From JBDUDK01 sp040002995 (GTDB lineage: Bacteria; Actinomycetota; Acidimicrobiia; Acidimicrobiales; Ilumatobacteraceae), in the NCBI GenBank assembly GCA_040002995.1, contig JBDUDK010000075.1, positions 29,646-93,645 on the forward strand: a stretch of DNA of 64,000 bases. Direction: 5' to 3'. Below the pieces are notes generated by a model. The model had not been told where the DNA came from. It searched no databases and saw nothing but the letters and a program-made list of their open reading frames with translations. Of this stretch, positions 8,718 through 17,119 are shown piece after piece. How positions within the stretch are numbered: position 1 is the stretch's first letter; each line of letters starts with the position of its first letter. A program made the translations under genes and the position numbers.

Positions 8718-8827
8718 CAGACTTGTCCGAAGGCGACAGGGCCTCCCACCAGGGCGTAAACCTGTGGCGACTAGCTCTTTAGTCAAGCTTTGTTAAAGGC
8801 CGGACCCTCGATGCCGACCTTGGAGTC
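8718..8827 (+). promoter_or_regulatory. Leader with two consecutive hairpins upstream of the repeat protein
   Basis: Two clear stem-loops stand in the 110-bp leader. At 8746-8767 CCACCAGG pairs with CCTGTGG (one bulged C) around GCGTAAA. At 8769-8784 GACTA pairs perfectly with TAGTC around GCTCTT. CTTTA (8777-8781) and TAAAG further on could form an alternative pairing. There is no T-run, so the stems could be the terminator of the serine hydrolase gene, an mRNA leader element or a riboswitch-like structure. I do not recognise a known class. Confidence 0.4.
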
Positions 8828-11800
8828 ATGCGAGGCCGAACAAGAGCGGCCGTCGGCCTGACGGTTGCTGCCTGCATCGTGAGCACCGGTGTGCCGGCGG
8901 AACGCGCATACGCCGTTACGCCCACGATGGTGGCGAGCCCAGTGACGACCGCGACGACGCGTTTGGCGACGACGGCAGGGACGGCATTCCCGACGATGTC
9001 GGTGACATTGACCAACAGCGCGGGCACTGCCGCCGTGGGAGTCACCGTCGTATTCAGCGTGCCGGCCACCGGGGCCACGGGCACGTTCGCGAGCACGGGG
9101 ACCAACGTCGAGACCCAGATCAGCGACGCGACCGGGAAAGCGACCGCGTCGACGTTCACCGCCAACGGCATGTCGGGCAACTTCACGCTCACCGCCAGCG
9201 CCATCGTCTCGGGTACCAGCCTGACGGCCAGCTTCTTCCTCACTAACAGCGGATTCACCGTGGCCACAACATCGGGCTCACCGCAGTCGGCCAAAACCGG
9301 GATCGCGTTTGCTGCCCTGACGGCCACGGTGGCCGTCGACGGGAACCTCGTCAGCGGCGCCACCGTCACGTTCACCGCGCCGGCGAGCGGAGCCAGCGGC
9401 ACGTTCGCCACCACCGGCACCAACACGGCCACCGCCGTCACCAGCACGTTGGGCGTGGCCACCGCACCAACGTTCACCGCCAACGGCACCACCGGCAGCT
9501 ACATCGTCACCGCCACAGCATCTGGTGCGATCACGTCTGCCGCATTCGCACTAACCAACACCCCCACCGGTGTCCCCACCATGTTGCCGAGTCCGCTGAC
9601 GACGGCCACCACTCGGTTGGCTACGACGGCGGGCACGGCGTATCCGACGATGTCGGTGCTGTTGACTAACAGCGCGGGTGCGCCTGCGGTGGGGGTCAAC
9701 GTGATCTTCAGCGCTCCCGCCACCGGCGCGACGGGGACTTTTGCCGGCACCGGGACGAACGTCGAGACCCAGACCAGCGACGCGTCGGGACGAGCCACCG
9801 CGTCGACGTTCACCGCCAACGGCAGCTCGGGCGCCTTCACTCTCACCGCCAGCGCGGTGGTGTCGGGCACCAGCCTCACGGCGAGCTTCTTCCTCACGAA
9901 TACGGGCTACACGGTCGCCATGACGTCGGGCTCCCCTCAGTCGGTGAAGACCGGTACGGCCTTCGCCGCCTTGACCGCCACGGTGGCGATCGACGGCAAC
10001 CTCGTCAGCGGCGCCACCGTCACCTTCACCGCCCCGGCCAGCGGAGCGTCCGGCACGTTCGTCACTACCAACACCAACACCGCCACGGCCATTACGAATA
10101 CGTTGGGAGTGGCGACCGCCCCCACGTTCACCGCGAACGGCGTCACCGGCGCGTACACCCTCACTGCCACCACGCCCAGCGCCATCACGTCCGGCGCGTT
10201 CGCGTTGACGAACACGCCCACCGGTGTGCCGACCATGTCGCCGACTCCATTGACGACCGCCACGACGCGTTTGGTCACGGTGGCGGGTACCGCGTTCCCG
10301 ACGATGTCGGTTTTGTTGACCAACAGCGCCGGCGCGCCCGCGGTTGGGGTCAACGTGATCTTCAGCGTTCCCGCCACCGGTGCCACCGGCACTTTCGCCA
10401 GCACCGGAACCAACGTCGAGACCCAGACCACCGACGCGTCGGGACGAGCCACCGCGTCGACCTTTACGGCCAACGGAAGCTCTGGCGCGTTCACCCTCAC
10501 CGCTAGCGCCTTCGTGTCAGGGACCAGCCTCACGTCCAGCTTCTTTCTCACGAATACGGGCTACACGGTCGCCATGACGTCGGGCTCCCCTCAGTCGGTC
10601 AAGACCGGTACGGCCTTCGCCGCCATGACCGCCACCGTTGCGATCGACGGCAACCTCGTGAGCGGGGCCACTGTCACGTTCACCGCGCCAGCGAGCGGGG
10701 CGAGCGGCACGTTCGCCACCACCAACACCAACACCGCCACCGCCATCACGAACACCGTCGGTGTGGCGACGGCGCCGACGTTCACGGCCAACGGCACGAC
10801 CGGCAGCTACACCGTGACGGCGAACACCCCGAGCGCCATCACGTCGGGCGCGTTCGCATTGACGAACACGCCCACCGGTGTGCCCACTATGTCTCCGACT
10901 CCGTTGACGACGGCCACGACGCGCCTGGCGACGGTGGCGGGGACGGCCTTCCCGACGATGTCGGTGCTGTTGACCAACAGCGCCGGAAGCCCCGCTGTCG
11001 GAATCCCGGTCACGTTCGCTGCTCCGAGCACGGGTGCTACGGGCACGTTTGCCGGCACGGGGACGAACGTCGATACCCAGACCAGTGACGCCGTGGGCCG
11101 AGCCACCGCGTCGACGTTCACCGCGAACGGCAACTCGGGCACCTTTACCCTCACCGCGAGTGCGGTGGTGTCGAGCACCAGCCTCACGGCCAGCTTCTTT
11201 CTCACCAACACCGGCTACACGGTGGCGGTGAAGGAAGGAACTCCACAAACCGTAAAAGTGGCCACGGCCGCGGCGCCCTTGACGGCCACGGTGGCCATCG
11301 ACGGCAACCTCGTGAGCGGGGCCACCGTCACCTTCACCGCGCCAGCGAGCGGGGCGAGCGGCACGTTCGCCACCACCAACACCAACACCGCCACCGCCGT
11401 CACCAACACCTCAGGCGTGGCCACCGCACCCATCTTCACGGCCAACGGCACCACCGGTGCCTACACCGTCACCGCGACCGCCCCGAGCGCCATCACGTCG
11501 GCCGCCTACTCACTCACCAACACCGCCGCGGGCGTGCCTACCGCCATCACCATCGTGGCCGGGAGCAACCAAACAAGTTCGGTCAACACCACCTATCCGA
11601 CTCGGTTGCAAGTATCAGTGACCGACATCAACGCCGCTCCTGTTAGTGGCGTCACCGTCACGTTCACGGCTCCGTCCGGTGGTAACAGCGGAACGTTCTC
11701 CTCGACACTCAACAACGTCGCCACCGCCGTGACCAACAGTTCCGGAGTGGCCATCGCGCCGATCTTCACCGCCAACACCACGGCCGGGTGGTACTCCGTC

Positions 11801-13642
11801 AACGCGTCCGTTGCGGATGTGTCGGGGACCGCAAGTTTCAGTCTCACCAATACTGCGGGTACCGCCGTCTCCATGATCGCGGTGGCGGGCAACAACCAGA
11901 ACGCGTCGGTCAACACCGCATTCGCCACCAGACCCCAGGCCCGACTCACCGACGCCTACGGCAACTCGGTGAGCGGCGTCACGGTCACCTTCACCGCTCC
12001 CACCAGCGGGGCCAGCGGCACGTTCGCCATCACCAACACCAACACCGCCACCGCCGTCACCAACGCCTCGGGCGTGGCCACCGCCCCCACGCTCACCGCC
12101 AACGCGCTAGCGGGCAGCTACACGATCACCGCCACCATCGCCAGCGCGATCACGTCGGTCAACTTCTCACTCACCAATACGCCCGGTATACCGACAACTC
12201 TCACGATCGTGGCGGGCACCCCTCAGACGGCGGCGATCAACACCGCCTATCCGACGCGCTTGCAGGTATCCGTCACTGACATCAACACGAACCCTGTTAG
12301 TGGCGTCACCGTCACGTTCACGGCTCCGTCCGGTGGTAACAGCGGAACGTTCTCCTCGACACTCAACAACGTCGCCACCGCCGTGACCAACAGTTCCGGA
12401 GTGGCCATCGCGCCGATCTTCACCGCCAACACCACGGCCGGGTGGTACTCCGTCAACGCGTCCGTTGCGGATGTGTCGGGGACCGCAAGTTTCAGTCTCA
12501 CCAATACTGCGGGTACCGCCGTCTCCATGATCGCGGTGGCGGGCAACAACCAGAACGCGTCGGTCAACACCGCATTCGCCACCAGACCCCAGGCCCGACT
12601 CACCGACGCCTACGGCAACTCGGTGAGCGGCGTCACGGTCACCTTCACCGCTCCCACCAGCGGGGCCAGCGGCACGTTCGCCATCACCAACACCAACACC
12701 GCCACCGCCGTCACCGATGCAAACGGTGTGGCGACCGCCAATACCTTCACGGCCAATAGCACTCCGGGGTCCTACGTCGTGACGGCCACCGCCCCCGGCA
12801 CCATCGCGTCCGCCACCTTCTCACTCACCAACATTGCGCCGCCCCCGCCACCGCCACCGCCCCCGCCACCGCCACCGACTCCGTCTCCGTCGGGCGGAAC
12901 CTGGCTCGTCGCTTCCGACGGCGGCATCTTCTCGTTCGGAAACGCCGGCTTCTTCGGCTCCACCGGCGCGATGGTTCTCAACCGGCGGATCGTGGGCATG
13001 GCATCGACTCCTGATCGAAACGGCTACTGGCTCGTCGCGTCCGACGGCGGCATCTTCGCGTTCGGAAACGCTGCCTTCTACGGCTCCACCGGCGCGATGG
13101 TTCTCAACCGGCCAATCGTCGGCATGGCGGCCACCCCCGACGGACACGGCTACTGGCTCGTCGCGTCCGACGGCGGCATCTTCGCGTTCGGAAACGCGGC
13201 CTTCTACGGCTCCACCGGCGCGATGGTTCTCAACCGGCCAATCGTCGGCATGGCGGCCACCCCCGACGGACACGGCTACTGGCTCGTCGCGTCCGACGGC
13301 GGCATCTTTGGCTTCGGAAACGCCGCCTTCCACGGCTCCACCGGTGACATCGTTCTCAACCGGCCCATCGTGGGCATGGCGTCAACGGCCACCGGAAACG
13401 GCTACTGGCTCGCGGCGTACGACGGCGGCATCTTCGCGTTCGGCGACGCTCCGTCGTTCGGTTCTGCCGTCGACGCGGCTGGCAATCGTCCTTTCGCGGG
13501 AATGGCCGCGACCGCCGACGGAAAGGGCTACTGGATCGTCGCGTCCGACGGTGGCATCTTCGCCTTCGGTAATGCCCCCGCCGTCGGCTCCACCAGTGCG
13601 ATGGTGCTCAGCCGGCCCATCGTGGGCATGGCCGCGTCCTGA
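8828..13642 (+). CDS. Giant secreted repeat protein: Ig-like repeats, polyproline hinge, WLVASDGG repeats
   Basis: The protein has 1604 residues. A signal peptide ends near AERAYAVTP (about residue 30). Twelve Ig-like (Big_1/invasin-type) domains of about 109 residues follow, rich in Thr, Ala, Ser and Gly, with the recurring core GVTVTFTAPxSGASGTF and ending in FxLTNTxxG. They come as six two-domain units of exactly 218 residues. A run of 13 prolines near residue 1340 is a hinge. The C-terminus is six 42-residue repeats (WLVASDGGIFAFGNAAFYGS type), a module common in actinobacterial cell-surface and peptidoglycan-associated proteins and probably a beta-propeller. No LPXTG or membrane anchor is present. 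An adhesin or envelope protein is likely; the ligand is unknown. Confidence 0.9.
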   Translation: MRGRTRAAVGLTVAACIVSTGVPAERAYAVTPTMVASPVTTATTRLATTAGTAFPTMSVTLTNSAGTAAVGVTVVFSVPATGATGTFASTGTNVETQISDATGKATASTFTANGMSGNFTLTASAIVSGTSLTASFFLTNSGFTVATTSGSPQSAKTGIAFAALTATVAVDGNLVSGATVTFTAPASGASGTFATTGTNTATAVTSTLGVATAPTFTANGTTGSYIVTATASGAITSAAFALTNTPTGVPTMLPSPLTTATTRLATTAGTAYPTMSVLLTNSAGAPAVGVNVIFSAPATGATGTFAGTGTNVETQTSDASGRATASTFTANGSSGAFTLTASAVVSGTSLTASFFLTNTGYTVAMTSGSPQSVKTGTAFAALTATVAIDGNLVSGATVTFTAPASGASGTFVTTNTNTATAITNTLGVATAPTFTANGVTGAYTLTATTPSAITSGAFALTNTPTGVPTMSPTPLTTATTRLVTVAGTAFPTMSVLLTNSAGAPAVGVNVIFSVPATGATGTFASTGTNVETQTTDASGRATASTFTANGSSGAFTLTASAFVSGTSLTSSFFLTNTGYTVAMTSGSPQSVKTGTAFAAMTATVAIDGNLVSGATVTFTAPASGASGTFATTNTNTATAITNTVGVATAPTFTANGTTGSYTVTANTPSAITSGAFALTNTPTGVPTMSPTPLTTATTRLATVAGTAFPTMSVLLTNSAGSPAVGIPVTFAAPSTGATGTFAGTGTNVDTQTSDAVGRATASTFTANGNSGTFTLTASAVVSSTSLTASFFLTNTGYTVAVKEGTPQTVKVATAAAPLTATVAIDGNLVSGATVTFTAPASGASGTFATTNTNTATAVTNTSGVATAPIFTANGTTGAYTVTATAPSAITSAAYSLTNTAAGVPTAITIVAGSNQTSSVNTTYPTRLQVSVTDINAAPVSGVTVTFTAPSGGNSGTFSSTLNNVATAVTNSSGVAIAPIFTANTTAGWYSVNASVADVSGTASFSLTNTAGTAVSMIAVAGNNQNASVNTAFATRPQARLTDAYGNSVSGVTVTFTAPTSGASGTFAITNTNTATAVTNASGVATAPTLTANALAGSYTITATIASAITSVNFSLTNTPGIPTTLTIVAGTPQTAAINTAYPTRLQVSVTDINTNPVSGVTVTFTAPSGGNSGTFSSTLNNVATAVTNSSGVAIAPIFTANTTAGWYSVNASVADVSGTASFSLTNTAGTAVSMIAVAGNNQNASVNTAFATRPQARLTDAYGNSVSGVTVTFTAPTSGASGTFAITNTNTATAVTDANGVATANTFTANSTPGSYVVTATAPGTIASATFSLTNIAPPPPPPPPPPPPPTPSPSGGTWLVASDGGIFSFGNAGFFGSTGAMVLNRRIVGMASTPDRNGYWLVASDGGIFAFGNAAFYGSTGAMVLNRPIVGMAATPDGHGYWLVASDGGIFAFGNAAFYGSTGAMVLNRPIVGMAATPDGHGYWLVASDGGIFGFGNAAFHGSTGDIVLNRPIVGMASTATGNGYWLAAYDGGIFAFGDAPSFGSAVDAAGNRPFAGMAATADGKGYWIVASDGGIFAFGNAPAVGSTSAMVLSRPIVGMAAS
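8921..12844 (+). repeat. Six in-register 654-nt tandem units in the repeat protein gene
   Basis: Unit starts, anchored on the P-T codons of each first domain, fall at about 8921, 9575, 10229, 10883, 11537 and 12191, each exactly 654 nt (218 codons) from the next. The sixth unit ends where the polyproline hinge begins. Units 1-4 share one A-B domain type (PTMxxxPLTTATTRL, then YTVAMTSGSPQ). Units 5-6 share a second type (TIVAGxxQTxxxNT, then AVSMIAVAGNNQ). No indel separates any pair of units. Confidence 0.92.
11639..12715 (+). repeat. 423-bp apparently perfect duplication within units 5 and 6
   Basis: Positions 11639-12061 and 12293-12715 read the same, 654 nt apart, including third codon positions. 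Flanking parts of the same units differ. Identity at silent sites points to recent duplication or gene conversion rather than selection on the protein. Confidence 0.88.
12902..13639 (+). repeat. Six 42-residue (126-nt) C-terminal repeats
   Basis: Each repeat follows WLVASDGGIFxFGNAxFxGSTGAMVLNRPIVGMAATPDGxGY. Copies 2 and 3 (from 13027 and 13153) are almost identical at DNA level. Copy 5 is the most diverged (WLAAYDGGIF, AGNRPFAGM). The aromatic, Gly and Asp pattern suggests beta-propeller blades. Confidence 0.88.
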
Positions 13643-13657
13643 CGTCTACAACACGGC

Positions 13658-14104
13658 TCAGTCAACGGTGAATTTGATGTACATCCCGTTCTTGTAGTGG
13701 TCGGCGAGGTTGCAAACCAGCTGATACCTGCCCGGAGCCATTTTCACCTTGAACGAAATGGTGTTGCCCACGGCCAAGTCGCCCGTCTCGCCGACGTTGA
13801 CGGCATTGGCACCTTCCTCGTTGAATCGGCCGTTCGCCTCGATGGGGATCTTGCCTACCGGCAGATCGGTGCGGATCACGAGCAACTCGTGTCCAATCGT
13901 CCCCTTGTTGAGGAATGTGAAGGTCACGTCGCCGGCCTTGATCGTCTGGTGGTCAGCCACGACCTTCCACTCGCGTTCAAATCCTGTAACCGTGTTAGGG
14001 CTAGTGGGGTAGCCGTCGACGGCGTCGCCGCTATCCGTGCCGCATCCCGCCGCCACCGCCAGCACGGCCAGCACGCTTGCTACACACTTCCACTTTGTGT
14101 TCAC
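13658..14104 (-). CDS. Cupredoxin-domain lipoprotein
   Basis: A short exported protein. Positively charged VNTKWK and a hydrophobic stretch end in the lipobox AVAAGC. The mature part is a cupredoxin beta-barrel (sulfocyanin/plastocyanin-like) with a complete type 1 copper ligand set: His in GTIGHELLV, then Cys, His and Met in LVCNLADHYKNGM. It should carry electrons or bind copper at the membrane surface. The frame is open to 14146 (TTG), but GTG at 14102-14104 puts the signal peptide at the N-terminus and has GGGAG upstream, so I use it. It converges on the repeat-protein gene, with only 15 bases between the stops. Confidence 0.87.
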   Translation of the reverse strand: MNTKWKCVASVLAVLAVAAGCGTDSGDAVDGYPTSPNTVTGFEREWKVVADHQTIKAGDVTFTFLNKGTIGHELLVIRTDLPVGKIPIEANGRFNEEGANAVNVGETGDLAVGNTISFKVKMAPGRYQLVCNLADHYKNGMYIKFTVD

Positions 14105-14464
14105 AGAACGATCGTCTCCCGTGCCCCATCTACGGGCTAGGGCCAAAGGTCACCTCACCCGGCCCGATCGGCGAGTGGTTGTGACACGCCCTGTCACGGG
14201 ACCGCCGGCAGAGCCCAGTGGTCCTTTGCCGCTTATGAACTCTCCACCGCTCGTACGGAGAGGCGAGGACCCGACGGGGGCGCGAACCCCTCCCGACTCA
14301 CGGCAAAAGGCACAGCGAAGCTGCCCTCCTTGGCACTCCAATGGCACACTTCGGCGGTATCCGGTGGTGAACAGCCGTCAGTACCGGCCAGTGCTGGACA
14401 CACGTGCTATCAACGCTTACCGACTATCCAACCTGCTCAACGGGCTCGTGAACCGATCGGCCTG
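14105..14464. other. Intergenic stretch left of the integrated element, no gene supported
   Basis: About 360 bp lie between the cupredoxin start and the displaced synthetase end. Short frames on both strands have no recognisable product. A hairpin CTCTCC/GGAGAG lies near 14240-14262, within the longer inverted pair GGTCCT/AGGACC. A T-arm-like segment near 14276-14292 does not extend into a tRNA. Confidence 0.5.
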
Positions 14465-14523
14465 CTAGGACACGAACCGGTCGCGCCCGACCCAGAACGG
14501 CGCGCGGAGATCCTTCTTCAGGA
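14465..14523 (-). pseudogene. Displaced native 3' end of the acyl-CoA synthetase gene
   Basis: On the minus strand this segment encodes LKKDLRAPFWVGRDRFVS and a stop. That is the same C-terminal tail as the intact synthetase at 37925-39487, which ends LKKDLRAPFWVGRTRFVS. The 33-bp core is identical; beyond it the two copies differ at about one base in three yet keep the coding sense. The simplest reading is that this is the original chromosomal gene end, cut off when the element integrated. The copy at 37925 would then be the replacement tail brought in by the element. Confidence 0.85.
14491..14523. repeat. attL core, 33-bp direct repeat
   Basis: It is identical over 33 bases to 37951-37983 (it begins CCCAGAACGGCGCGCGGAGA) and in the same orientation. 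Identity stops at 14524/37984. It lies 138 bases upstream of the integrase start and inside the 3' coding end of an acyl-CoA synthetase gene, the usual position for an integration core. Confidence 0.85.
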
Positions 14524-14566
14524 CAGCTCCAAAGCTCCTCTGACCTTGTGGTTCGCGACCGCGCAG

Positions 14567-14595
14567 GTCTCGTTGACACTCCGTTGCCACTTTTC
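14567..14595 (+). promoter_or_regulatory. Putative integrase arm-type site, left end
   Basis: The 29-bp segment begins GTCTCGTTGACACTCCGTTG and matches 37783-37811 at 27 of 29 positions in the same orientation. Each copy contains two TGMCACT heptamers 11 bp apart (here 14574-14580 and 14585-14591), the tandem form usual for arm-type sites of tyrosine integrases. It lies 43 bases inside attL. Its function is inferred from position and duplication. Confidence 0.7.
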
Positions 14596-14660
14596 GTGGG
14601 CGCTGCACTTTGGACTTCCGTGCCTCTGTATTCGGGTGTGGACACTCGGAGTGCACCGTG

Positions 14661-16118
14661 ATGCTCGATGCGTCGAGGGTGACGGTGCTCGGTGGCGGCA
14701 GGCGCAAGATCGCCACCGCCGACCGGCGCGGCCAGTCGGTCGATCGCTACGAGGTGCGCTGGCGAGCACACCTTCGACCCGGCGGCCAACGCGACTATCG
14801 ACGACGCTTCGATCGGGCGGCCGACGCCGACGAGTTCATCAGACGCCTCAAGGCCGTCGGGCTTGCGGGCAGTACCTGGGGGCTCGACGACGAGGGTCGC
14901 CCGGTCGACTGCACGAAGCAGTCGCCCGCCACATCGAGCGCGAGTCAAGTGACCCTCTGGTCAGGACTCGTCGCCTATCGAGCAGCGACATGGCGAGGAG
15001 CATCGGGCAACGGGCGAAAGGCTGCAGCACTAACGCTGCGCGCGATGGCGAAGACGCTGAAGACGGGCGCACCTGCTATTCCGCCGGCGACGCTGGCCTA
15101 TCTCGACCTCGTCGCGTTTCGACGCGAGACCGAACCGGACGACATGGAGCGCTCAATACCGGAGAAACTCGAACACGACGGCCGGATCTTCTGCGCGTCC
15201 GACATCGTCGGTGGCAGGGCCTTCCTCGATCGCTGGTCGCTTCCAATCCCCGATCTCGATCGTTCTCACGTTCGCCGGCTGATCGCTGAACTCGGGCATG
15301 GTCGTGCGGCGTCGACCGAACGCCGACGTTGGACGCAGATGCGCGCGGTTCTTAGATGGTGGCGCGACGAGGGACTCATCACAAACGACGTCACATCACG
15401 CGTCGGCGTCATCCGCGGCACCAGCGTCCCCACGCTCGGCGACGACGAAGCCATCCCAGACGAACACGAGATGTGGTCCATGGCATGGGCCCTTTGCTTG
15501 ACCGGGAAGCCACAGTACGGCGCCCTGCCGTTGGTCATGGGAGGGGGTGGCTTGCGTATCGGTGAGTGCTGCGAGCTCCGCCGTCGAGACTGCATCGACG
15601 ATCCGAACGGTGGCATGTGGCTCTCCGTTCGGGGAACGCTGGCGAAGCCCGGCCGATCGTGGACGGACTCCGGTGAAGGCACGGAGCGCCGAGGCACCAA
15701 GGCGAAGGGGCCGGACGGCGACCTTCGCGGTCGACGCACGTACCTGCCGCCGTCGGAGGCCAGCATTCTTCGCACGCACCTCATGACCTTCACCGGACGC
15801 GCGGCAGACGCGTACGTCTTCACGAGCATGACCGGCAAGCCGCTTGACGTCTCGCACTTGCAGGAGCGTGCGTGGAAGCACGCTCGGGAGCTGGCGTTCC
15901 CTGAACCCCATCGACTCCACGGTGTCGGCCGCCACGCGTTCCGACATCTCGCCGCCACTCGGTGGCTTCGCGCCGGCGTACCACTGCGCACCGCTGCGAG
16001 ATGGGGCGGCTGGAAGGACGTCGCCACCATGCTGCGCTGGTACGAGTCACGGCTCCCTGGCGACGACGAGTTCGCAGCGAATCGCATGTCCGTATCAACC
16101 GAATGGAGGACAAGGTGA
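14661..16118 (+). CDS. Tyrosine recombinase (integrase)
   Basis: This 485-residue site-specific recombinase has an N-terminal arm-binding part (GQSVDRYEVRWRAHL), a core-binding SAM-like domain and a C-terminal catalytic domain. Catalytic residues are visible: Arg in GGLRIGECCEL (about R299), the HxxR box RHAFRHLAATRW (about H425 and R428), Trp in RWGGWKDV (about W451, the H/W position) and the nucleophile in MLRWYESR (about Y461). I start at ATG 14661, preceded by CGGAG at a suitable distance; an upstream TTG at 14610 is possible. It should catalyse recombination between the 33-bp att cores, which flank the island beginning just upstream. Confidence 0.93.
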   Translation: MLDASRVTVLGGGRRKIATADRRGQSVDRYEVRWRAHLRPGGQRDYRRRFDRAADADEFIRRLKAVGLAGSTWGLDDEGRPVDCTKQSPATSSASQVTLWSGLVAYRAATWRGASGNGRKAAALTLRAMAKTLKTGAPAIPPATLAYLDLVAFRRETEPDDMERSIPEKLEHDGRIFCASDIVGGRAFLDRWSLPIPDLDRSHVRRLIAELGHGRAASTERRRWTQMRAVLRWWRDEGLITNDVTSRVGVIRGTSVPTLGDDEAIPDEHEMWSMAWALCLTGKPQYGALPLVMGGGGLRIGECCELRRRDCIDDPNGGMWLSVRGTLAKPGRSWTDSGEGTERRGTKAKGPDGDLRGRRTYLPPSEASILRTHLMTFTGRAADAYVFTSMTGKPLDVSHLQERAWKHARELAFPEPHRLHGVGRHAFRHLAATRWLRAGVPLRTAARWGGWKDVATMLRWYESRLPGDDEFAANRMSVSTEWRTR

Positions 16119-16317
16119 GCACTCACCGCTACGTGCCCACGACGATGGACCCGGCCTCTTCCCCAAGGCCGGTTTCGAGCGCGCCGCCCACGGCGAAGTT
16201 GACGGCACTCACGCGTGGCTCGCGGGCGTACTGGATCGATGGTTCACTCACCACGGCGTCGAACTCCGGGTGCCACAGCCGAACATCGAACCCGTCGGCC
16301 TCGACATCGACCTATGA
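16115..16317 (+). other. Small coding region after the integrase, probably frameshifted
   Basis: A strong ribosome-binding site, GGAGGA (16105-16110), precedes a GTG at 16115 that overlaps the integrase stop. The frame opened by that GTG is Ser/Thr/Pro-rich and unconvincing. A different frame reads protein-like sequence (HDDGPGLFPKAGFERAAHGE, ending GVELRVPQPNIEPVGLDIDL) to a stop at 16315-16317 that overlaps the next ATG, but it has no start codon of its own. Either a frameshift joins the two or the gene is broken. Its position suggests an accessory or excision factor; no domain is recognised. Confidence 0.4.
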
Positions 16318-16454
16318 CGAATCCCGTCAGCAGCACCGAAACCCCGCCAAAGGCCAAGCCGATCAAGCGTCCCAGAAAGGCATCGAGGATGCCGTTCAAC
16401 GCGTACGAACCGAGCGTTCTGGGACAACCGCTGCGAGCGCCGATCGCCGGATAG
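16314..16454 (+). CDS. Small basic hypothetical protein in the integrase transcription unit
   Basis: A 46-residue frame starts at ATG 16314 and overlaps the preceding frame's TGA (ATGA). It is very basic in the middle (PKAKPIKRPRKASRM) and ends LGQPLRAPIAG. Overlap with the upstream frame and co-direction with the integrase favour a real gene. A DNA-binding helper is possible but not shown. Confidence 0.45.
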   Translation: MTNPVSSTETPPKAKPIKRPRKASRMPFNAYEPSVLGQPLRAPIAG

Positions 16455-16603
16455 GACGCGGTTCTCTCAACTGCTGAACATTCAGTGCGCGCCAGTGAAC
16501 ACCGCGGGCTCGTCGCCCGCAGGACGCCCGATCCGGCGATCGGCGCCCCTTCCGCTCGAGTTACGCACAGCTGAGGCCGCGAGTTTGTTCTCCATGGTCA
16601 GGT

Positions 16604-17119
16604 TCAGCAACGGCTCGCCCCTGTGATGCTTCCGGAACCGGTGCTATCGGTGAGGTAGGTGGCTACGCCGTGTCCGTGTGCGGTCATGCCGGCGAGTTCA
16701 CCGCTTCCTCCGTGGCCGATCACCGTGAAGGTGGAGGTGGCGTTTCCTAACGCGTTGATCGTCTCGTGGGTGCGCACGAGGAACGAGCCGGCCCCGCACC
16801 CGGCGACGAGTCCCGTGAACTCCTCGATGATGTCGAGGTGGTACGTCCCGCGCGGGTCCACGACGTAGCGGTAGGTGTAGGTAGAAGTCCCGTCCCAGTC
16901 GCCGGAGTACGTGGCGACGCCGAACGCCTCGCCGTGGCAAACCGCGGCAACGTTATGCGGCGCGCAGCGCAGCGACGTGAGGGTGTCCGGGCCGGATGTG
17001 TAGGTGGCGGAGAACGGCGTAGAGGTCGAACTGGCGCCGGCGGGCAGCGCGCCGCCGATGATGAGGGTTGCTACGGCGGCGATGACGCCGAGGGCCCGAG
17101 CGGCTCTGGTCCGGTTCAT
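16604..17119 (-). CDS. Secreted beta-barrel-like hypothetical protein
   Basis: From ATG 17117-17119, which overlaps the stop of the SnoaL-like gene (ATGA), the protein opens MNRTRAARALGVIAA and has a signal peptide ending near GALPAGASS. The mature part (about 140 residues) is rich in Thr, Gly and beta-prone sequence. The end, HGGSGELAGMTAHGHG and GSGSITG, recalls DUF3224/allene-oxide-cyclase-like barrels. Cysteines in RCAPHN, VCHGE, GCGAG and the C-terminal RC may form disulfides. It is probably co-transcribed with the SnoaL-like protein and perhaps the large ATPase. Function unknown. Confidence 0.7.
   Translation of the reverse strand: MNRTRAARALGVIAAVATLIIGGALPAGASSTSTPFSATYTSGPDTLTSLRCAPHNVAAVCHGEAFGVATYSGDWDGTSTYTYRYVVDPRGTYHLDIIEEFTGLVAGCGAGSFLVRTHETINALGNATSTFTVIGHGGSGELAGMTAHGHGVATYLTDSTGSGSITGASRC

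Noticed and set aside
8921..13640. CRISPR or minisatellite outside coding sequence
   Set aside because: The repeats stay in frame throughout one open frame and encode recognisable protein domains.
14150..14350. tRNA-like segment (T-arm-like GGGGGCGCGAACCCCTC at about 14276-14292) as the integration target
   Set aside because: No matching acceptor, D or anticodon arms could be drawn on either strand, and the duplicated core lies in the synthetase gene end instead.
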